A stretch of 35,978 nucleotides of DNA from Candidatus Hydrogenedens sp. (GCA_012522755.1 JAAYJV010000015.1:1-35978), one strand, 5' to 3'. Shown: positions 23,111-31,796, counted from the first letter of the stretch. Numbers and translations: made by a program. Notes: generated by a model from the sequence alone, not told the origin.

Positions 23111-23596
23111 ATGCAACAGACACTCAGAAAATTCGATTCACTTTGTGACATTCTTGATCGTTTTGACCGGGACCCCGCCAAGCTGATTTCCATCTTGCAG
23201 GCTGTTCAGGCGGAGTATCGCTATCTGCCCAAAGAGGCGCTGGCTTATATCTCCACTTCTCTGGGTCTTCCTCCTGCACGTGTTTTCGGTGTGGCCACTT
23301 TCTACGCCCATTTTGCGCTGGAACCCAAAGGCAAATATGTGATTCATGTCTGTGACGGGACGGCCTGTCACGTTAAAAATTCACAGGGGCTTGTGAAAGC
23401 CATTCAAAAGAAACTGGGACTTGGCGGGGACAAAACCACTACTGATGATCTTCTCTTCACACTGGAAACAGTGTCCTGTCTGGGAGCCTGCGGACTGGCG
23501 CCCGTACTGGTGATCAACGAAGATGTACACGGCATGATGACGCCTCAGAAGTGCGTTGAAGCCCTGGATGAAATCATAGAAAGAGAGGCCGAGTAA
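23111..23596 (+). CDS. hydC: Hydrogenase subunit HydC (NuoE-like, [2Fe-2S])
   Basis: A 161-residue homologue of the 24-kDa NADH dehydrogenase subunit. An N-terminal helical bundle (LISILQAVQAEYRYLPKEAL, in pieces; then LGLPPARVFGVATFYAHF) precedes a thioredoxin-like ferredoxin domain with Cys81, Cys86, Cys123 and Cys127 (HVCDGTACHVKNS; SCLGACGLAP) for one [2Fe-2S] cluster. It is the small electron-transfer subunit of the HydABC trimer. The ATG at 23111 is preferred to 23075, because AGGAG (23096-23100) lies ten bases before it and the longer form would overlap the phosphatase gene. Its stop codon overlaps the hydB start (TAATG). Confidence 0.92.
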   Translation: MQQTLRKFDSLCDILDRFDRDPAKLISILQAVQAEYRYLPKEALAYISTSLGLPPARVFGVATFYAHFALEPKGKYVIHVCDGTACHVKNSQGLVKAIQKKLGLGGDKTTTDDLLFTLETVSCLGACGLAPVLVINEDVHGMMTPQKCVEALDEIIEREAE

Positions 23597-25530
23597 TGAA
23601 TACAACCATGACGACAACCCGTCCTGATCTGGAAACAGCAAGCGAAACATTTCAGCAGCGTATCTCGCGGGTAGAGCATCGAATCGTGATCTGCGCCGGA
23701 ACCGGTTGTATTGCCGGGGGCGCTCTGCAAGTGCGTGATGCCTTCATCCGTGAGCTCAATGCTCTGGGCGTGGAAGCAGCCACGAATCTTCATGCGGACG
23801 GCGAGCTCGATTCCGACAAGCCCGTCAGCGTGTATCTGTCAAAAAGCGGTTGCCAGGGCTTCTGTCAGATGGGTCCGCTGGTCACGCTGGAACCCGAAGG
23901 CATCCTGTATACACGAGTCACTGCCGAAGATGTTGCGGAAATTGTCAATGTCTCTCTCGTGAATAAAGGTATTGTGGAGAGACTGCTTTACAGGCACCCG
24001 CAGACAGGGGAACGCTGTCGGGGTAAAAGCAACATCCCCTTTTATCAACGACAGGAACGGCGTGTGCTGCAGGAATGCGGCATGCTCGATCCTGATGATC
24101 TGTATGAATATATCAACCATGGCGGCTATTCCGCAGCGCGCCGTGCTCTCTGCGAAATGACGGATGCGCAAATCTGTGATGAACTGCTCCAGTCGGGTCT
24201 GCGCGGTCGTGGTGGCGGTGGTTTCCCCACAGGCCGCAAGTGGGAGCTCACCCGCATTCAGCCCGGTGATGAGAAATATGTCATCTGCAACGGCGACGAA
24301 GGCGACCCCGGCGCTTTCATGGATCGCAGTGTCATGGAAGGCAATCCCCATGCCGTCATTGAAGGGATGGTCATTGCCGCCAAAGCCATCGGCGCTCAGG
24401 AAGGCTATATCTATGTGCGCATGGAATATCCCCTGGCCATCAGACGGCTTGAAGAAGCCATGAAACAGGCCCGTGATTTCGGGGCGCTGGGTGAAAACAT
24501 TTTCGACAGCGGCTTTCATTTCGAACTGCATATCATGGAAGGTGCCGGTGCCTTTGTCTGCGGTGAAGAGACGGCGCTCATCGCATCCATCGAAGGGAAA
24601 CGGGGGATGCCCAGGTCCAAGCCACCTTTCCCGGCACAGAGCGGACTCTGGGGAAAGCCCACGCTCATCAACAACGTGGAAACGCTGGCCAGTGTGCCTC
24701 TTATTTTGCGACATGGTCCCGAGCGTTTCCGCAGAGAAGGCACAGAGACCTCGCCGGGTACAAAGACCTTCGCACTCACGGGGCATGTTGCCAATACAGG
24801 ACTCATAGAAGTTCCCTTTGGCGCGACACTCCGGGAGATTGTTTTTGAAATCGGCGGCGGTGTGACGGACAACGCCGGTGTGGTCACGGACAAACCCTTC
24901 AAAGCCGTGCAGATCGGCGGTCCCTCGGGGGGCTGTCTGGTCATGGAACATCTGGATCTTCCTCTGGACTTTGACTCCCTCGGCAGTGTGGGCGCCATGG
25001 TCGGTTCGGGCGGTCTTGTGGTCATGAACGAACAGACCTGCATGATCAGTGTAGCCCGCTTCTTCATGCAGTTCGCGAGAAACGAATCCTGCGGCAAATG
25101 TGTGCTCTGCAGGGAAGGGACGCGCCAGATGCTGAATCTTCTGGATGAGATCATCGCGGGAGAAGCGACACTGAAAACGCTGGAGATTCTTGAGCAGACG
25201 GCTGAGGCTGTGAAGATCGGATCGCTCTGCGGTCTGGGCAAGACAGCCCCCAATCCGGTTCTTTCCACACTGCGCTATTTCAGAGACGAATATGAAGCCC
25301 ACGTGATCGACAAGCATTGCCCCGCCGGGGTGTGCCCCGCCCTGTGTACGCCCGTCATCATTGAAGAGCTGTGTACAGGCTGCACCTTGTGTGCCCGCAA
25401 ATGCCCCGTTGATGCCATCAGCGGCGCAAGAAAAGAAGTTCATCATATAGACCAGGATAAATGCATAAAATGCGGTGTTTGCCTGGAAACTTGCCGCTTT
25501 GACGCCATTGTGCAGGGAGCCGCCCAATGA
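23596..25530 (+). CDS. hydB: Hydrogenase subunit HydB (NuoF-like, NADH/FMN)
   Basis: A 644-residue flavoprotein subunit that exchanges electrons with NAD(H). Domains: N-terminal [2Fe-2S] (Cys33, Cys38, Cys86, Cys90); the NuoF core with the glycine-rich nucleotide loop GLRGRGGGGFPTGRKWE (202-216), the FMN/NAD segment NGDEGDPGAFMDRS, an SLBB-type region, and a [4Fe-4S] motif SCGKCVLCREGTR with a distal Cys545; then a Cys-rich HCPAGVCPALC segment (575-584) that may bind zinc; and two C-terminal [4Fe-4S] ferredoxin motifs (Cys593/596/599/603 and Cys623/626/629/633). The extra ferredoxin domain is typical of electron-bifurcating HydB and would carry ferredoxin electrons. It overlaps hydA by four bases. 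Confidence 0.95.
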   Translation: MNTTMTTTRPDLETASETFQQRISRVEHRIVICAGTGCIAGGALQVRDAFIRELNALGVEAATNLHADGELDSDKPVSVYLSKSGCQGFCQMGPLVTLEPEGILYTRVTAEDVAEIVNVSLVNKGIVERLLYRHPQTGERCRGKSNIPFYQRQERRVLQECGMLDPDDLYEYINHGGYSAARRALCEMTDAQICDELLQSGLRGRGGGGFPTGRKWELTRIQPGDEKYVICNGDEGDPGAFMDRSVMEGNPHAVIEGMVIAAKAIGAQEGYIYVRMEYPLAIRRLEEAMKQARDFGALGENIFDSGFHFELHIMEGAGAFVCGEETALIASIEGKRGMPRSKPPFPAQSGLWGKPTLINNVETLASVPLILRHGPERFRREGTETSPGTKTFALTGHVANTGLIEVPFGATLREIVFEIGGGVTDNAGVVTDKPFKAVQIGGPSGGCLVMEHLDLPLDFDSLGSVGAMVGSGGLVVMNEQTCMISVARFFMQFARNESCGKCVLCREGTRQMLNLLDEIIAGEATLKTLEILEQTAEAVKIGSLCGLGKTAPNPVLSTLRYFRDEYEAHVIDKHCPAGVCPALCTPVIIEELCTGCTLCARKCPVDAISGARKEVHHIDQDKCIKCGVCLETCRFDAIVQGAAQ

Positions 25531-27557
25531 ATAGCAATACAAAAGATACCGTAAAAGAGACACTTTTTGTCGATGGAAAAGAACTGCCCATCAATGGGGA
25601 ACGCAACGTGCTGGAGGTGGCTCGCAAAGCGGGTATTGACATCCCGACTTTCTGCTATCATTCGGAACTGAGCGTGTATGGCGCCTGTCGCCTTTGTCTT
25701 GTGGAGATTGAAGGCCGGGGCATTCAGGCCTCCTGTTCGGTTACACCGGAGCCGGGCATGCGCATCCGGACGAATACGAAGCAGGTTCGTGATATCCGCA
25801 AGATTTCACTGGAACTGATTCTGGCCAACCATGATCTCTCCTGCCCCACCTGTTCGCGCAGTGCCACCTGTCGCTTGCGTGAGCTTGCCGATCGCATGGG
25901 GATCAGCGACATACGTTACAAAGCCATTGAACAGAAAGCGCCTCTGGATCATTCGTCCCTCTCGCTGGTTCGGGATCCCAACAAATGCGTGCTCTGCGGT
26001 GACTGCGTCCGTGCCTGTGAGGAATTGCAGGGTGTGGGTGCCATAGACTTCGCTTTTCGCGGTGCCGACAGCGCTGTTCTCCCCGCCTTCAATCAGGATC
26101 TGGCTGAGGTGGAATGTGTCAACTGCGGGCTTTGCGCCACGGTCTGCCCCACCGGTGCGCTCACGCCCCGTTCGGAGATTGAAGAGGTCTGGGACGCACT
26201 GGATGATCCTGATAAAGTTGTGGTCGCTCAGATGGCACCGGCCGTGCGTGTGGGTCTGGGAGAATACTTCGGTATGGAGCCCGGGAGTGTCACGACGGGT
26301 CAGGCTGTATCCGCATTGAAAGCCATCGGATTTGATAAAGTCTTTGATACTTCTTTCACAGCGGACATGACAGTGCTGGAGGAAGGCGAAGAATTTCTGG
26401 ATCGTTTCCGGAATAACGGCGTCCTCCCTCTTTTCACCTCCTGCTGTCCCGCCTGGGTGAAGTATGCGGAACAGTACGGCCCTGATCTGCTGCCCCATCT
26501 GTCGAGCTGCAAATCGCCGCAACAGATGTTCGGAAGCGTCGCCCGCCGTGTGCTTCCCGGGATGATGGACCTCGAAGGTAAAGAGCTGGTCATTGTATCG
26601 GTCATGCCCTGTACGGCGAAGAAGTTTGAAGCGAAACAGGAAAAATTCATTCATGACGGTGTTCCCGAGGTGAACCATGTCATCACCACAGCCGAGCTGG
26701 GACTCATGCTCCGTCAGTGCGGTTTGCAATTGGCCAATCTTGAAGCGGCCTCCTTTGACATGCCTCTGGGATTCAAGACGGGCGCCGGTGTTCTTTTCGG
26801 CGTGACCGGCGGTGTCACGGAAGCCGTGCTTCGCTATGCCGTGGAAGAGGTGCAGGGTAAAGCACTGGAAAATGTGGATTTCCGCGAGGTCCGTGGTGAG
26901 CAGGGTTTGCGTGAAGCGACCGTTACCGTGGAAGGTGTGGCGCTTCGGCTGGCCATTGTGAACGGACTTGCCCAGGCGGCTCCGGTCATTGAAAGCATCC
27001 GCAAAGGCACCAGCCCCTATCATCTGGTTGAAGTCATGGCCTGTCCCGGTGGTTGTGTGGCCGGTGCCGGTCAGCCCCATACTTTCAATCCCGCAGCCCG
27101 TCAGCAACGTACCCAGGCCATTTATGACACGGACAAGACGCTGGACTTTCACAAATCGCAGGAGAATCCTGAACTGGCCAAATGCTATGCAGAACATTTT
27201 GACGGAGTAGGCGGAAAGACTGCTCATGAACTGCTGCACACGAACTATACCCACAGAAAACGACTTCATGAAGTGGATCTCGCTTTGCAGGAAGGCGAAA
27301 GTCAGGGGACCCTCCCTGTCCAGGTTTGTGTGGGCACCAACTGCTTCCTCAATGGTTCTCAGGAGCTTTTACGCAAGCTCATGGCCCATGTGGATCAGAA
27401 CGGCCTGAACGATCAGGTGAGCCTCACGGCGACCTTCTGCATGGAGAACTGCGGAAAGAGCCCCAATGTCCGCGTGGGGGATACCCATCTTGAAGCCTGT
27501 ACCTTTGAGAGCGCCTGTGCGGCACTGGACAAGCATCTGGGCTGTGTGCCCCGTTAA
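25527..27557 (+). CDS. hydA: [FeFe]-hydrogenase catalytic subunit HydA
   Basis: A 676-residue catalytic subunit that makes or oxidises H2. Cofactor chain in order: plant-type [2Fe-2S] (Cys43/54/57/70); His-ligated [4Fe-4S] (His102, Cys106/109/115); two [4Fe-4S] motifs (Cys154/157/160/164 and Cys197/200/203/207); an H-cluster domain with complete L1 FTSCCPAW (proton-relay Cys306, ligand Cys307), L2 VMPCTAKKFEAK (Cys362) and L3 VMACPGGCVAGAG (Cys506, Cys510); and a C-terminal thioredoxin-like [2Fe-2S] domain (Cys601/606/638/642), as in Thermotoga HydA. All catalytic positions are intact, unlike the HydS-like paralogue. With HydB and HydC it would couple H2 turnover to NADH, probably with ferredoxin. 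Maturases must be encoded elsewhere. Confidence 0.96.
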   Translation: MNSNTKDTVKETLFVDGKELPINGERNVLEVARKAGIDIPTFCYHSELSVYGACRLCLVEIEGRGIQASCSVTPEPGMRIRTNTKQVRDIRKISLELILANHDLSCPTCSRSATCRLRELADRMGISDIRYKAIEQKAPLDHSSLSLVRDPNKCVLCGDCVRACEELQGVGAIDFAFRGADSAVLPAFNQDLAEVECVNCGLCATVCPTGALTPRSEIEEVWDALDDPDKVVVAQMAPAVRVGLGEYFGMEPGSVTTGQAVSALKAIGFDKVFDTSFTADMTVLEEGEEFLDRFRNNGVLPLFTSCCPAWVKYAEQYGPDLLPHLSSCKSPQQMFGSVARRVLPGMMDLEGKELVIVSVMPCTAKKFEAKQEKFIHDGVPEVNHVITTAELGLMLRQCGLQLANLEAASFDMPLGFKTGAGVLFGVTGGVTEAVLRYAVEEVQGKALENVDFREVRGEQGLREATVTVEGVALRLAIVNGLAQAAPVIESIRKGTSPYHLVEVMACPGGCVAGAGQPHTFNPAARQQRTQAIYDTDKTLDFHKSQENPELAKCYAEHFDGVGGKTAHELLHTNYTHRKRLHEVDLALQEGESQGTLPVQVCVGTNCFLNGSQELLRKLMAHVDQNGLNDQVSLTATFCMENCGKSPNVRVGDTHLEACTFESACAALDKHLGCVPR

Positions 27558-27603
27558 ATAAGCGCTCTGTATATAAACTTGCCCTGTCCCTGTCAAATTT
27601 GTC

Positions 27604-27645
27604 ATGCTGGATTCCAAGTCCTCCACAGAAAAAGGAATCCATCAT
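27604..27645 (+). promoter_or_regulatory. Hairpin covering cupin ribosome-binding site and start
   Basis: ATGCTGGATTCC (27604-27615) and GGAATCCATCAT (27634-27645) pair at 11 of 12 positions around an 18-base loop. The right arm contains the end of the AAAAAGGAA ribosome-binding site and reaches into the ATG, so folding would hinder translation initiation. Confidence 0.55.
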
Positions 27646-28009
27646 GATCCGCAAAGAAAAAGACATGGCTTGTGAAGTACGGGAAAATATGCGTGGTGGC
27701 GCAGGAACTGTAAGCCTGCGCCACCTTTTTCGTGCTGAAGAATTCACGGCACCGGTCCGGCTTTGTGCCATGCTCACCCTTCCGGCTGGAGCGGGCATCG
27801 GCTCCCATGAACATCTGAAAGAAGATGAGGTCTATTACATCACCCGGGGCTCAGGCATTCTCGATGATGGCAACACTCAGACCCGGGTCAGCCGTGGTGA
27901 TGCCATCCTCACGGGCAAAGGGGAATCTCACGCCATATTCAATGATGGTGAGGAAGATCTGGAGTTCTTCGCCTTTATCGCCTGTTACCCGGAAGGAGAG
28001 GAAACATGA
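27644..28009 (+). CDS. Small single-domain cupin protein
   Basis: A 121-residue beta-barrel (cupin_2 type) protein. Motif 1 is GSHEHLKEDEVYYITRGSG, which supplies two His and one Glu as metal ligands. Motif 2 is GDAILTGKGESHAIFN, with the fourth-ligand His. Such proteins may isomerise sugars, bind small molecules or act as dioxygenases; the role here is unknown. The start at 27644 is chosen because AAAAAGGAA lies directly upstream; the in-frame ATG at 27599 has no site. It overlaps the alcohol dehydrogenase gene by four bases (ATGA), so the two are co-translated. It begins 86 bases after hydA and may be read through from the hydrogenase operon. Confidence 0.82.
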   Translation: MIRKEKDMACEVRENMRGGAGTVSLRHLFRAEEFTAPVRLCAMLTLPAGAGIGSHEHLKEDEVYYITRGSGILDDGNTQTRVSRGDAILTGKGESHAIFNDGEEDLEFFAFIACYPEGEET

Positions 28010-29106
28010 GCGCAATGCTGCTTTCTCTGCCCATGCCCGCAGAGGTCCGCTTCGGACGGGGAAGCATCGAAGGGCTTCTTCCTTTATGTGAATCCTTCGG
28101 AAAAAAAGGCTTTCTGGTTCATGGAGCTTCCATCAAAAAAAGCGGGAAACTGGCGTCTGTCCTTTCCCATGGAAAATCACAACCCGCCCTCTGGGAACAT
28201 GAAGGGGGCGAACCGACCCTGACACAGACAACAGCACTGCGAGGCTATATCCGTGAAGTGGCTCCGGACTGGGTCATCGCTCTGGGCGGAGGCAGCGTTC
28301 TGGATCTGACCCGTGCGGCTGCGGGTTTGGCGAAGGCGCCGGGCTCCGTACTGGACTACCATGACGGTGCTGAGATTCCTGAGGCAACGATTCCCTTCAT
28401 CGCCGTGCCCACCACAGCCGGCACAGGATCTGAGGCGACGACAGTATCCGTATTGACCAATACGGCAACGAGCGTCAAAAAGTCGATCCGCCACCCCTCA
28501 TTCATGGCCCGGCTGGTCATTCTGGATCCGGAACTGTTGGAGAGCTGTCCCGTGTCCGTCTTGGCCGCTTCGGGTATGGATGCCCTCACACAGGCGCTGG
28601 AAGCTTATTGCAGCCGGGGCGCCACCGCTCTCACGGACAGTCTGGCCTTCAGTGCCGCTGAAAAACTGTATGCGGCATTGCCGGCCGCCTGCGAGGGTGA
28701 CAATGCTGCTCTGGATGATCTGTTGCTCGGCTGTTATATGGCCGGTGTCGCTCTGGCCACAGCCAGGCTGGGGCTGGTTCACGGGTTGGCCCATCCTCTG
28801 GGCGCACGCTATGAAGCGGCCCATGGCCTTGTCTGCGCCTTCTGCCTCCCCCCTGTTCTGGCTTTCAACCGTTCTGCAATCCCGGAGAAATACGGGAAAA
28901 TGGAACAGCTTTTCGGAGAAGATCCTCTGGTGGCTGTTGAAACGTTGATTCAGCGGCTGAAGCTGGAGTCACCTTTCCGGGGAAAGAAACTGGAAAATAA
29001 GGAGGCCATCATTGAAGAGAGTCTCGCTTCCGGTTCCACGAAAGCCAATCCCCGTGAGGTCAGCCGGGAAGATGTGGTGACAATACTGAAAACACTTTTT
29101 GCATGA
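28006..29106 (+). CDS. Iron-containing (type III) alcohol dehydrogenase
   Basis: A 366-residue NAD(P)-dependent dehydrogenase/reductase of the Fe-ADH family, acting on alcohols, aldehydes or lactaldehyde-like substrates. Signature stretches: GGGSVLDLTRAAAG for nucleotide binding, PTTAGTGSEATTVSV, and the metal region GMDALTQALEAY with Asp192, then VHGLAHPLGARYEAAHG with His259 and His273 as ligands and His263 as the catalytic-site His. Gln196 replaces the histidine ligand seen in FucO-like enzymes (GMDALTHA). Gln also occurs there in other family members, so the enzyme may still bind metal. The protein lacks a membrane segment. Placement after the hydrogenase suggests NADH disposal by alcohol formation. 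Confidence 0.9.
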   Translation: MSAMLLSLPMPAEVRFGRGSIEGLLPLCESFGKKGFLVHGASIKKSGKLASVLSHGKSQPALWEHEGGEPTLTQTTALRGYIREVAPDWVIALGGGSVLDLTRAAAGLAKAPGSVLDYHDGAEIPEATIPFIAVPTTAGTGSEATTVSVLTNTATSVKKSIRHPSFMARLVILDPELLESCPVSVLAASGMDALTQALEAYCSRGATALTDSLAFSAAEKLYAALPAACEGDNAALDDLLLGCYMAGVALATARLGLVHGLAHPLGARYEAAHGLVCAFCLPPVLAFNRSAIPEKYGKMEQLFGEDPLVAVETLIQRLKLESPFRGKKLENKEAIIEESLASGSTKANPREVSREDVVTILKTLFA

Positions 29107-29349
29107 AAGGGATTCAGGAAAAAGCCCGGATGAATGGTTTTGTTGTTTCCCGGGGAGTCGATGGAAAAATCAGTGGACCCAAGATCACAGAAAAAGGCAT
29201 TTATTCTTGTTTATTTTGAAAATGGTGTAACAAAATGAGGCCTCGTCCAGTCCAACCTTCAGGGATACAGGAATCGCTGTGGCCTCCGCCCTCCCTGTTT
29301 CCCGGCCTTCTGTGTTTTTTTACTGCTCTTAGCTATAAGGAGTTGCAAG
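29107..29349 (+). other. Intergenic leader before the C45 hydrolase gene
   Basis: An AT-rich stretch around 29195-29235 may hold a promoter, but no convincing pair of boxes was found. AAGGAG lies at the end, nine bases before the ATG at 29350. No gene is supported. Confidence 0.4.
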
Positions 29350-30681
29350 ATGAAAGATTCCAGATATTTCATGATTCAAGGAGCTGTTATTCTGCTGTTC
29401 GTGGCTCTTTCCACTGCGGTGGCTGTACAGGCGGCTGAGCTGAATGAATCGCCGGAGGTGACCCTCCTCCGTGAAGCGGGGGGCGGCAAACTTTACGAGG
29501 TGGGCGGCCAGAAAATGCTGGTTATGGAAGGCTGCGCGGAGGAGATGGGCTATCAGCAGGGGCTCCTGCTTTCCAAAGAAATACGGCATATCATGCTGGA
29601 GGGATATATGAACAATTCCCTCTGGAACAAGGGCTATTCCAAAGAATATGTGCAGGCCCAGTCGGATCGCATGGAAAAATTCTTTCCCGACTCCATTCGC
29701 GAAGAATTGCAAGGCATGGTCAAGGGTCTGAAAGAGGCCGGTGTGGATGAATTGAGTTATGAAGATCTGCGCTTGGGTATCACCCAGGCGGAAATCCTGC
29801 ATTTCCCTCCGGACGGTGCTCCGGCCTGTTCCAATTTTGCCTGTTGGGGCAAATGGACCAGCGACGGCCGGCTCCTGCACGGGCGTAATCTGGATTGGAG
29901 TATCAAGGGCGGTGCTCAGGACGATCATATCATCATGGTATGGCGGCCCAGCGGTGGTATTCCTTTCATGATGGTGGGCTGGGCCGGTGGTGTGGGCAGC
30001 GTAACGGGCATGAACTCCCAAGGCATCACCCTGGGTGAAATGACTCTTCCCTCTCCTGATGTGACCTTTGACGGCATGCCCCTTTTTCTGCAGATGCGTT
30101 TGTGTCTGGAACAATGCGGCACTCTTGAGGAAGCTGTTCAGTTTTTCCAGAAATGCCCCAGGACAACAGGCTGGAATTTTATTATCGGAGACAGCAAGAT
30201 TCCTGATGGGCGCGCTCTGGAAACGGATGCGAAATATTGCACAGCCTTTGCGCCCATGGACCCCAAGGAAACAGATGCGACGGCGCACCGGGGCATGGTC
30301 GATGCTGTCCGGCGTACGAATCACCCGGCCGGTTTGGAACAGCTGCTCCGTCTTGCGGCGGCCTTCGGTCGGGAATATGGCATAGAGATCAGCTCTCAAG
30401 AGGAAATTGAAGCAGCCAAACCCTTGCTGATGGCCAATGACTCCTGGCAACGCTACGACTGGATCAGCCGTGAAATAGAACGTCAGCCCGGCAAGATGGA
30501 TGTGAAAGAAGCTGTTGAGATTCTGGGAAGCGGCCCTGTTCAAGCCAGCAACACGCTTCACTCCTGCGTTTTTGATCCGCAGAACAAAGCCATCTGGGTG
30601 GCCAATGCAGCCAATAATCCGCCTGTACCCGCCTGGAAATTCCCTTATGTCCTTTTTGATCTGAGTCCCTGGTTCGATTGA
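29350..30681 (+). CDS. Exported C45-family Ntn-hydrolase / acyltransferase
   Basis: A 443-residue exported protein with signal peptide MKDSRYFMIQGAVILLFVALSTAVAVQA (in pieces), predicted to end near residue 29. The motif CSNFACWGKWTSDG-RLLHGRNLDWS begins at Cys160 and matches the acyl-coenzyme A:6-aminopenicillanic-acid acyltransferase-like (peptidase C45) family, in which the chain cuts itself before the cysteine, which becomes the N-terminal nucleophile. Upstream MEGCAEEMGYQQGLLLS is the typical entry of the propeptide region, and GSVTGMNSQGITLGEMTLPS follows the nucleophile. Expected activity is amide hydrolysis or acyl transfer outside the cytoplasm, with the substrate unknown. AAGGAG precedes the start. 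IspE lies downstream. Confidence 0.82.
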   Translation: MKDSRYFMIQGAVILLFVALSTAVAVQAAELNESPEVTLLREAGGGKLYEVGGQKMLVMEGCAEEMGYQQGLLLSKEIRHIMLEGYMNNSLWNKGYSKEYVQAQSDRMEKFFPDSIREELQGMVKGLKEAGVDELSYEDLRLGITQAEILHFPPDGAPACSNFACWGKWTSDGRLLHGRNLDWSIKGGAQDDHIIMVWRPSGGIPFMMVGWAGGVGSVTGMNSQGITLGEMTLPSPDVTFDGMPLFLQMRLCLEQCGTLEEAVQFFQKCPRTTGWNFIIGDSKIPDGRALETDAKYCTAFAPMDPKETDATAHRGMVDAVRRTNHPAGLEQLLRLAAAFGREYGIEISSQEEIEAAKPLLMANDSWQRYDWISREIERQPGKMDVKEAVEILGSGPVQASNTLHSCVFDPQNKAIWVANAANNPPVPAWKFPYVLFDLSPWFD

Positions 30682-30773
30682 GAGGCACACTGCTTTCTTG
30701 AGAGAAAGGAGCTGTGATATCCTTGAGGCTGATCGCTTCGGACTGGCCCGGAGAAAGAGCAAGGTCCTCTGAT

Positions 30774-31664
30774 ATGGCTCAACAATGGCGCTCTTACGCC
30801 AAAATCAACCTCTATCTGGATGTGCTGCGCAAACGTCACGACGGCTATCACGCCATAGAAACACTGTTTCAGTCTGTCAGCCTCTATGATGAACTGACAA
30901 TCTCTGCTGAAAAAACAGATCTTGTTCTTACTGCGACGCAGCCCGGCCTGGATTGCGGACCTTCCAATCTGGTCTGGAAAGCGGCACGCCGTCTGCAGGA
31001 GATGAGCGGGTGCAGGCTGGGCGCCCGCATCCATCTTGAAAAGAATATTCCGCTGGCTGCGGGGCTGGCCGGAGGAAGCGGGAACGCTGCAGCGACACTG
31101 GCGGCTCTCAATGAATTATGGGATCTGAAACTCTCACAGGCGCAGTTGCTGGCCTGTGCCCGTCCCCTGGGCGCTGATGTATCTTTTTGTCTTGTCGGTG
31201 GAAGCCGGGCCGCCACACAAAAAGGGGATGTGCTTTATCCTCTCCCCCCCTTGCCGCCTGTCTGTTTCGTATTGGTACATCCGGCCATCTCTCTGAGTGC
31301 GGGCTTTATTTATACCCACCCCGCTTTGAAACTTTCCGCGGCCAGGCCTGTTGCAGGGCGTTCTTCCCCTTTTCGAAAGGCCTTGAGAGCCCTGAAATCG
31401 GAAGACTGGTCTTCGCTGGTTTATAACGCCATGGAAGTTCCCGCTTTTGAGGAACATCCCCGATTGGCTCTGTTGAAAAATGAATTGCTGACCGGAGGCT
31501 GTATTGCAGCGGCCATGAGCGGCAGCGGGCCTACCCTCTTCGGGATCTGTCTTTCTCTGGAAGAAGCGGAGAGAGTACGGGACTCCCTGAAATCGCTGGA
31601 GCCCGGTGAAAGTGTGTCCATTGTGCGCCCCTGTCTGCGGGGCGTTGAAAAAATGAATCCATAG
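30774..31664 (+). CDS. ispE: 4-diphosphocytidyl-2-C-methyl-D-erythritol kinase
   Basis: A 296-residue GHMP kinase of the non-mevalonate (MEP) isoprenoid pathway that phosphorylates CDP-methylerythritol. It begins with the family hallmark YAKINLYLDVLRKRHDGYH (Lys10 active-site region), has the ATP loop IPLAAGLAGGSGNAAATL (92-109), Asp135 in GADVSFCLVGG as the catalytic base, and the third GHMP motif MSGSGPTLFG. The ATG at 30774 gives usual family length. An in-frame GTG at 30714 and TTG at 30723 follow a very good AAAGGAG (30705-30711) and would add about 20 residues, so the true start is uncertain. It indicates the MEP route to isoprenoids, for example for quinones. Confidence 0.93.
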   Translation: MAQQWRSYAKINLYLDVLRKRHDGYHAIETLFQSVSLYDELTISAEKTDLVLTATQPGLDCGPSNLVWKAARRLQEMSGCRLGARIHLEKNIPLAAGLAGGSGNAAATLAALNELWDLKLSQAQLLACARPLGADVSFCLVGGSRAATQKGDVLYPLPPLPPVCFVLVHPAISLSAGFIYTHPALKLSAARPVAGRSSPFRKALRALKSEDWSSLVYNAMEVPAFEEHPRLALLKNELLTGGCIAAAMSGSGPTLFGICLSLEEAERVRDSLKSLEPGESVSIVRPCLRGVEKMNP

Positions 31665-31682
31665 ACTTTGATACTTGTCGGT

Positions 31683-31735
31683 GCCCTGTCTTTGATGTAA
31701 AAGAAGGGGCTGTGGTAGAGTTGTTTTTATTTTGT
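31683..31735 (+). terminator. Possible terminator after ispE
   Basis: GCCCTGTCTTT and AAAAGAAGGGGC form an imperfect stem (31683-31710). A T-rich tract (TTGTTTTTATTTT) begins about ten bases later, so the match to an intrinsic terminator is weak. Confidence 0.3.
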
Positions 31736-31796
31736 CTGATCGTTATCCCCTGATTGATCGGTCAGCTTCATCAACCCGCTATGAAGGAAAGTACTT

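Noticed and set aside
23839-25563. Long minus-strand frame opposite hydB
   Set aside because: hydB on the plus strand carries all expected cofactor motifs; the opposite frame has no recognisable domain.
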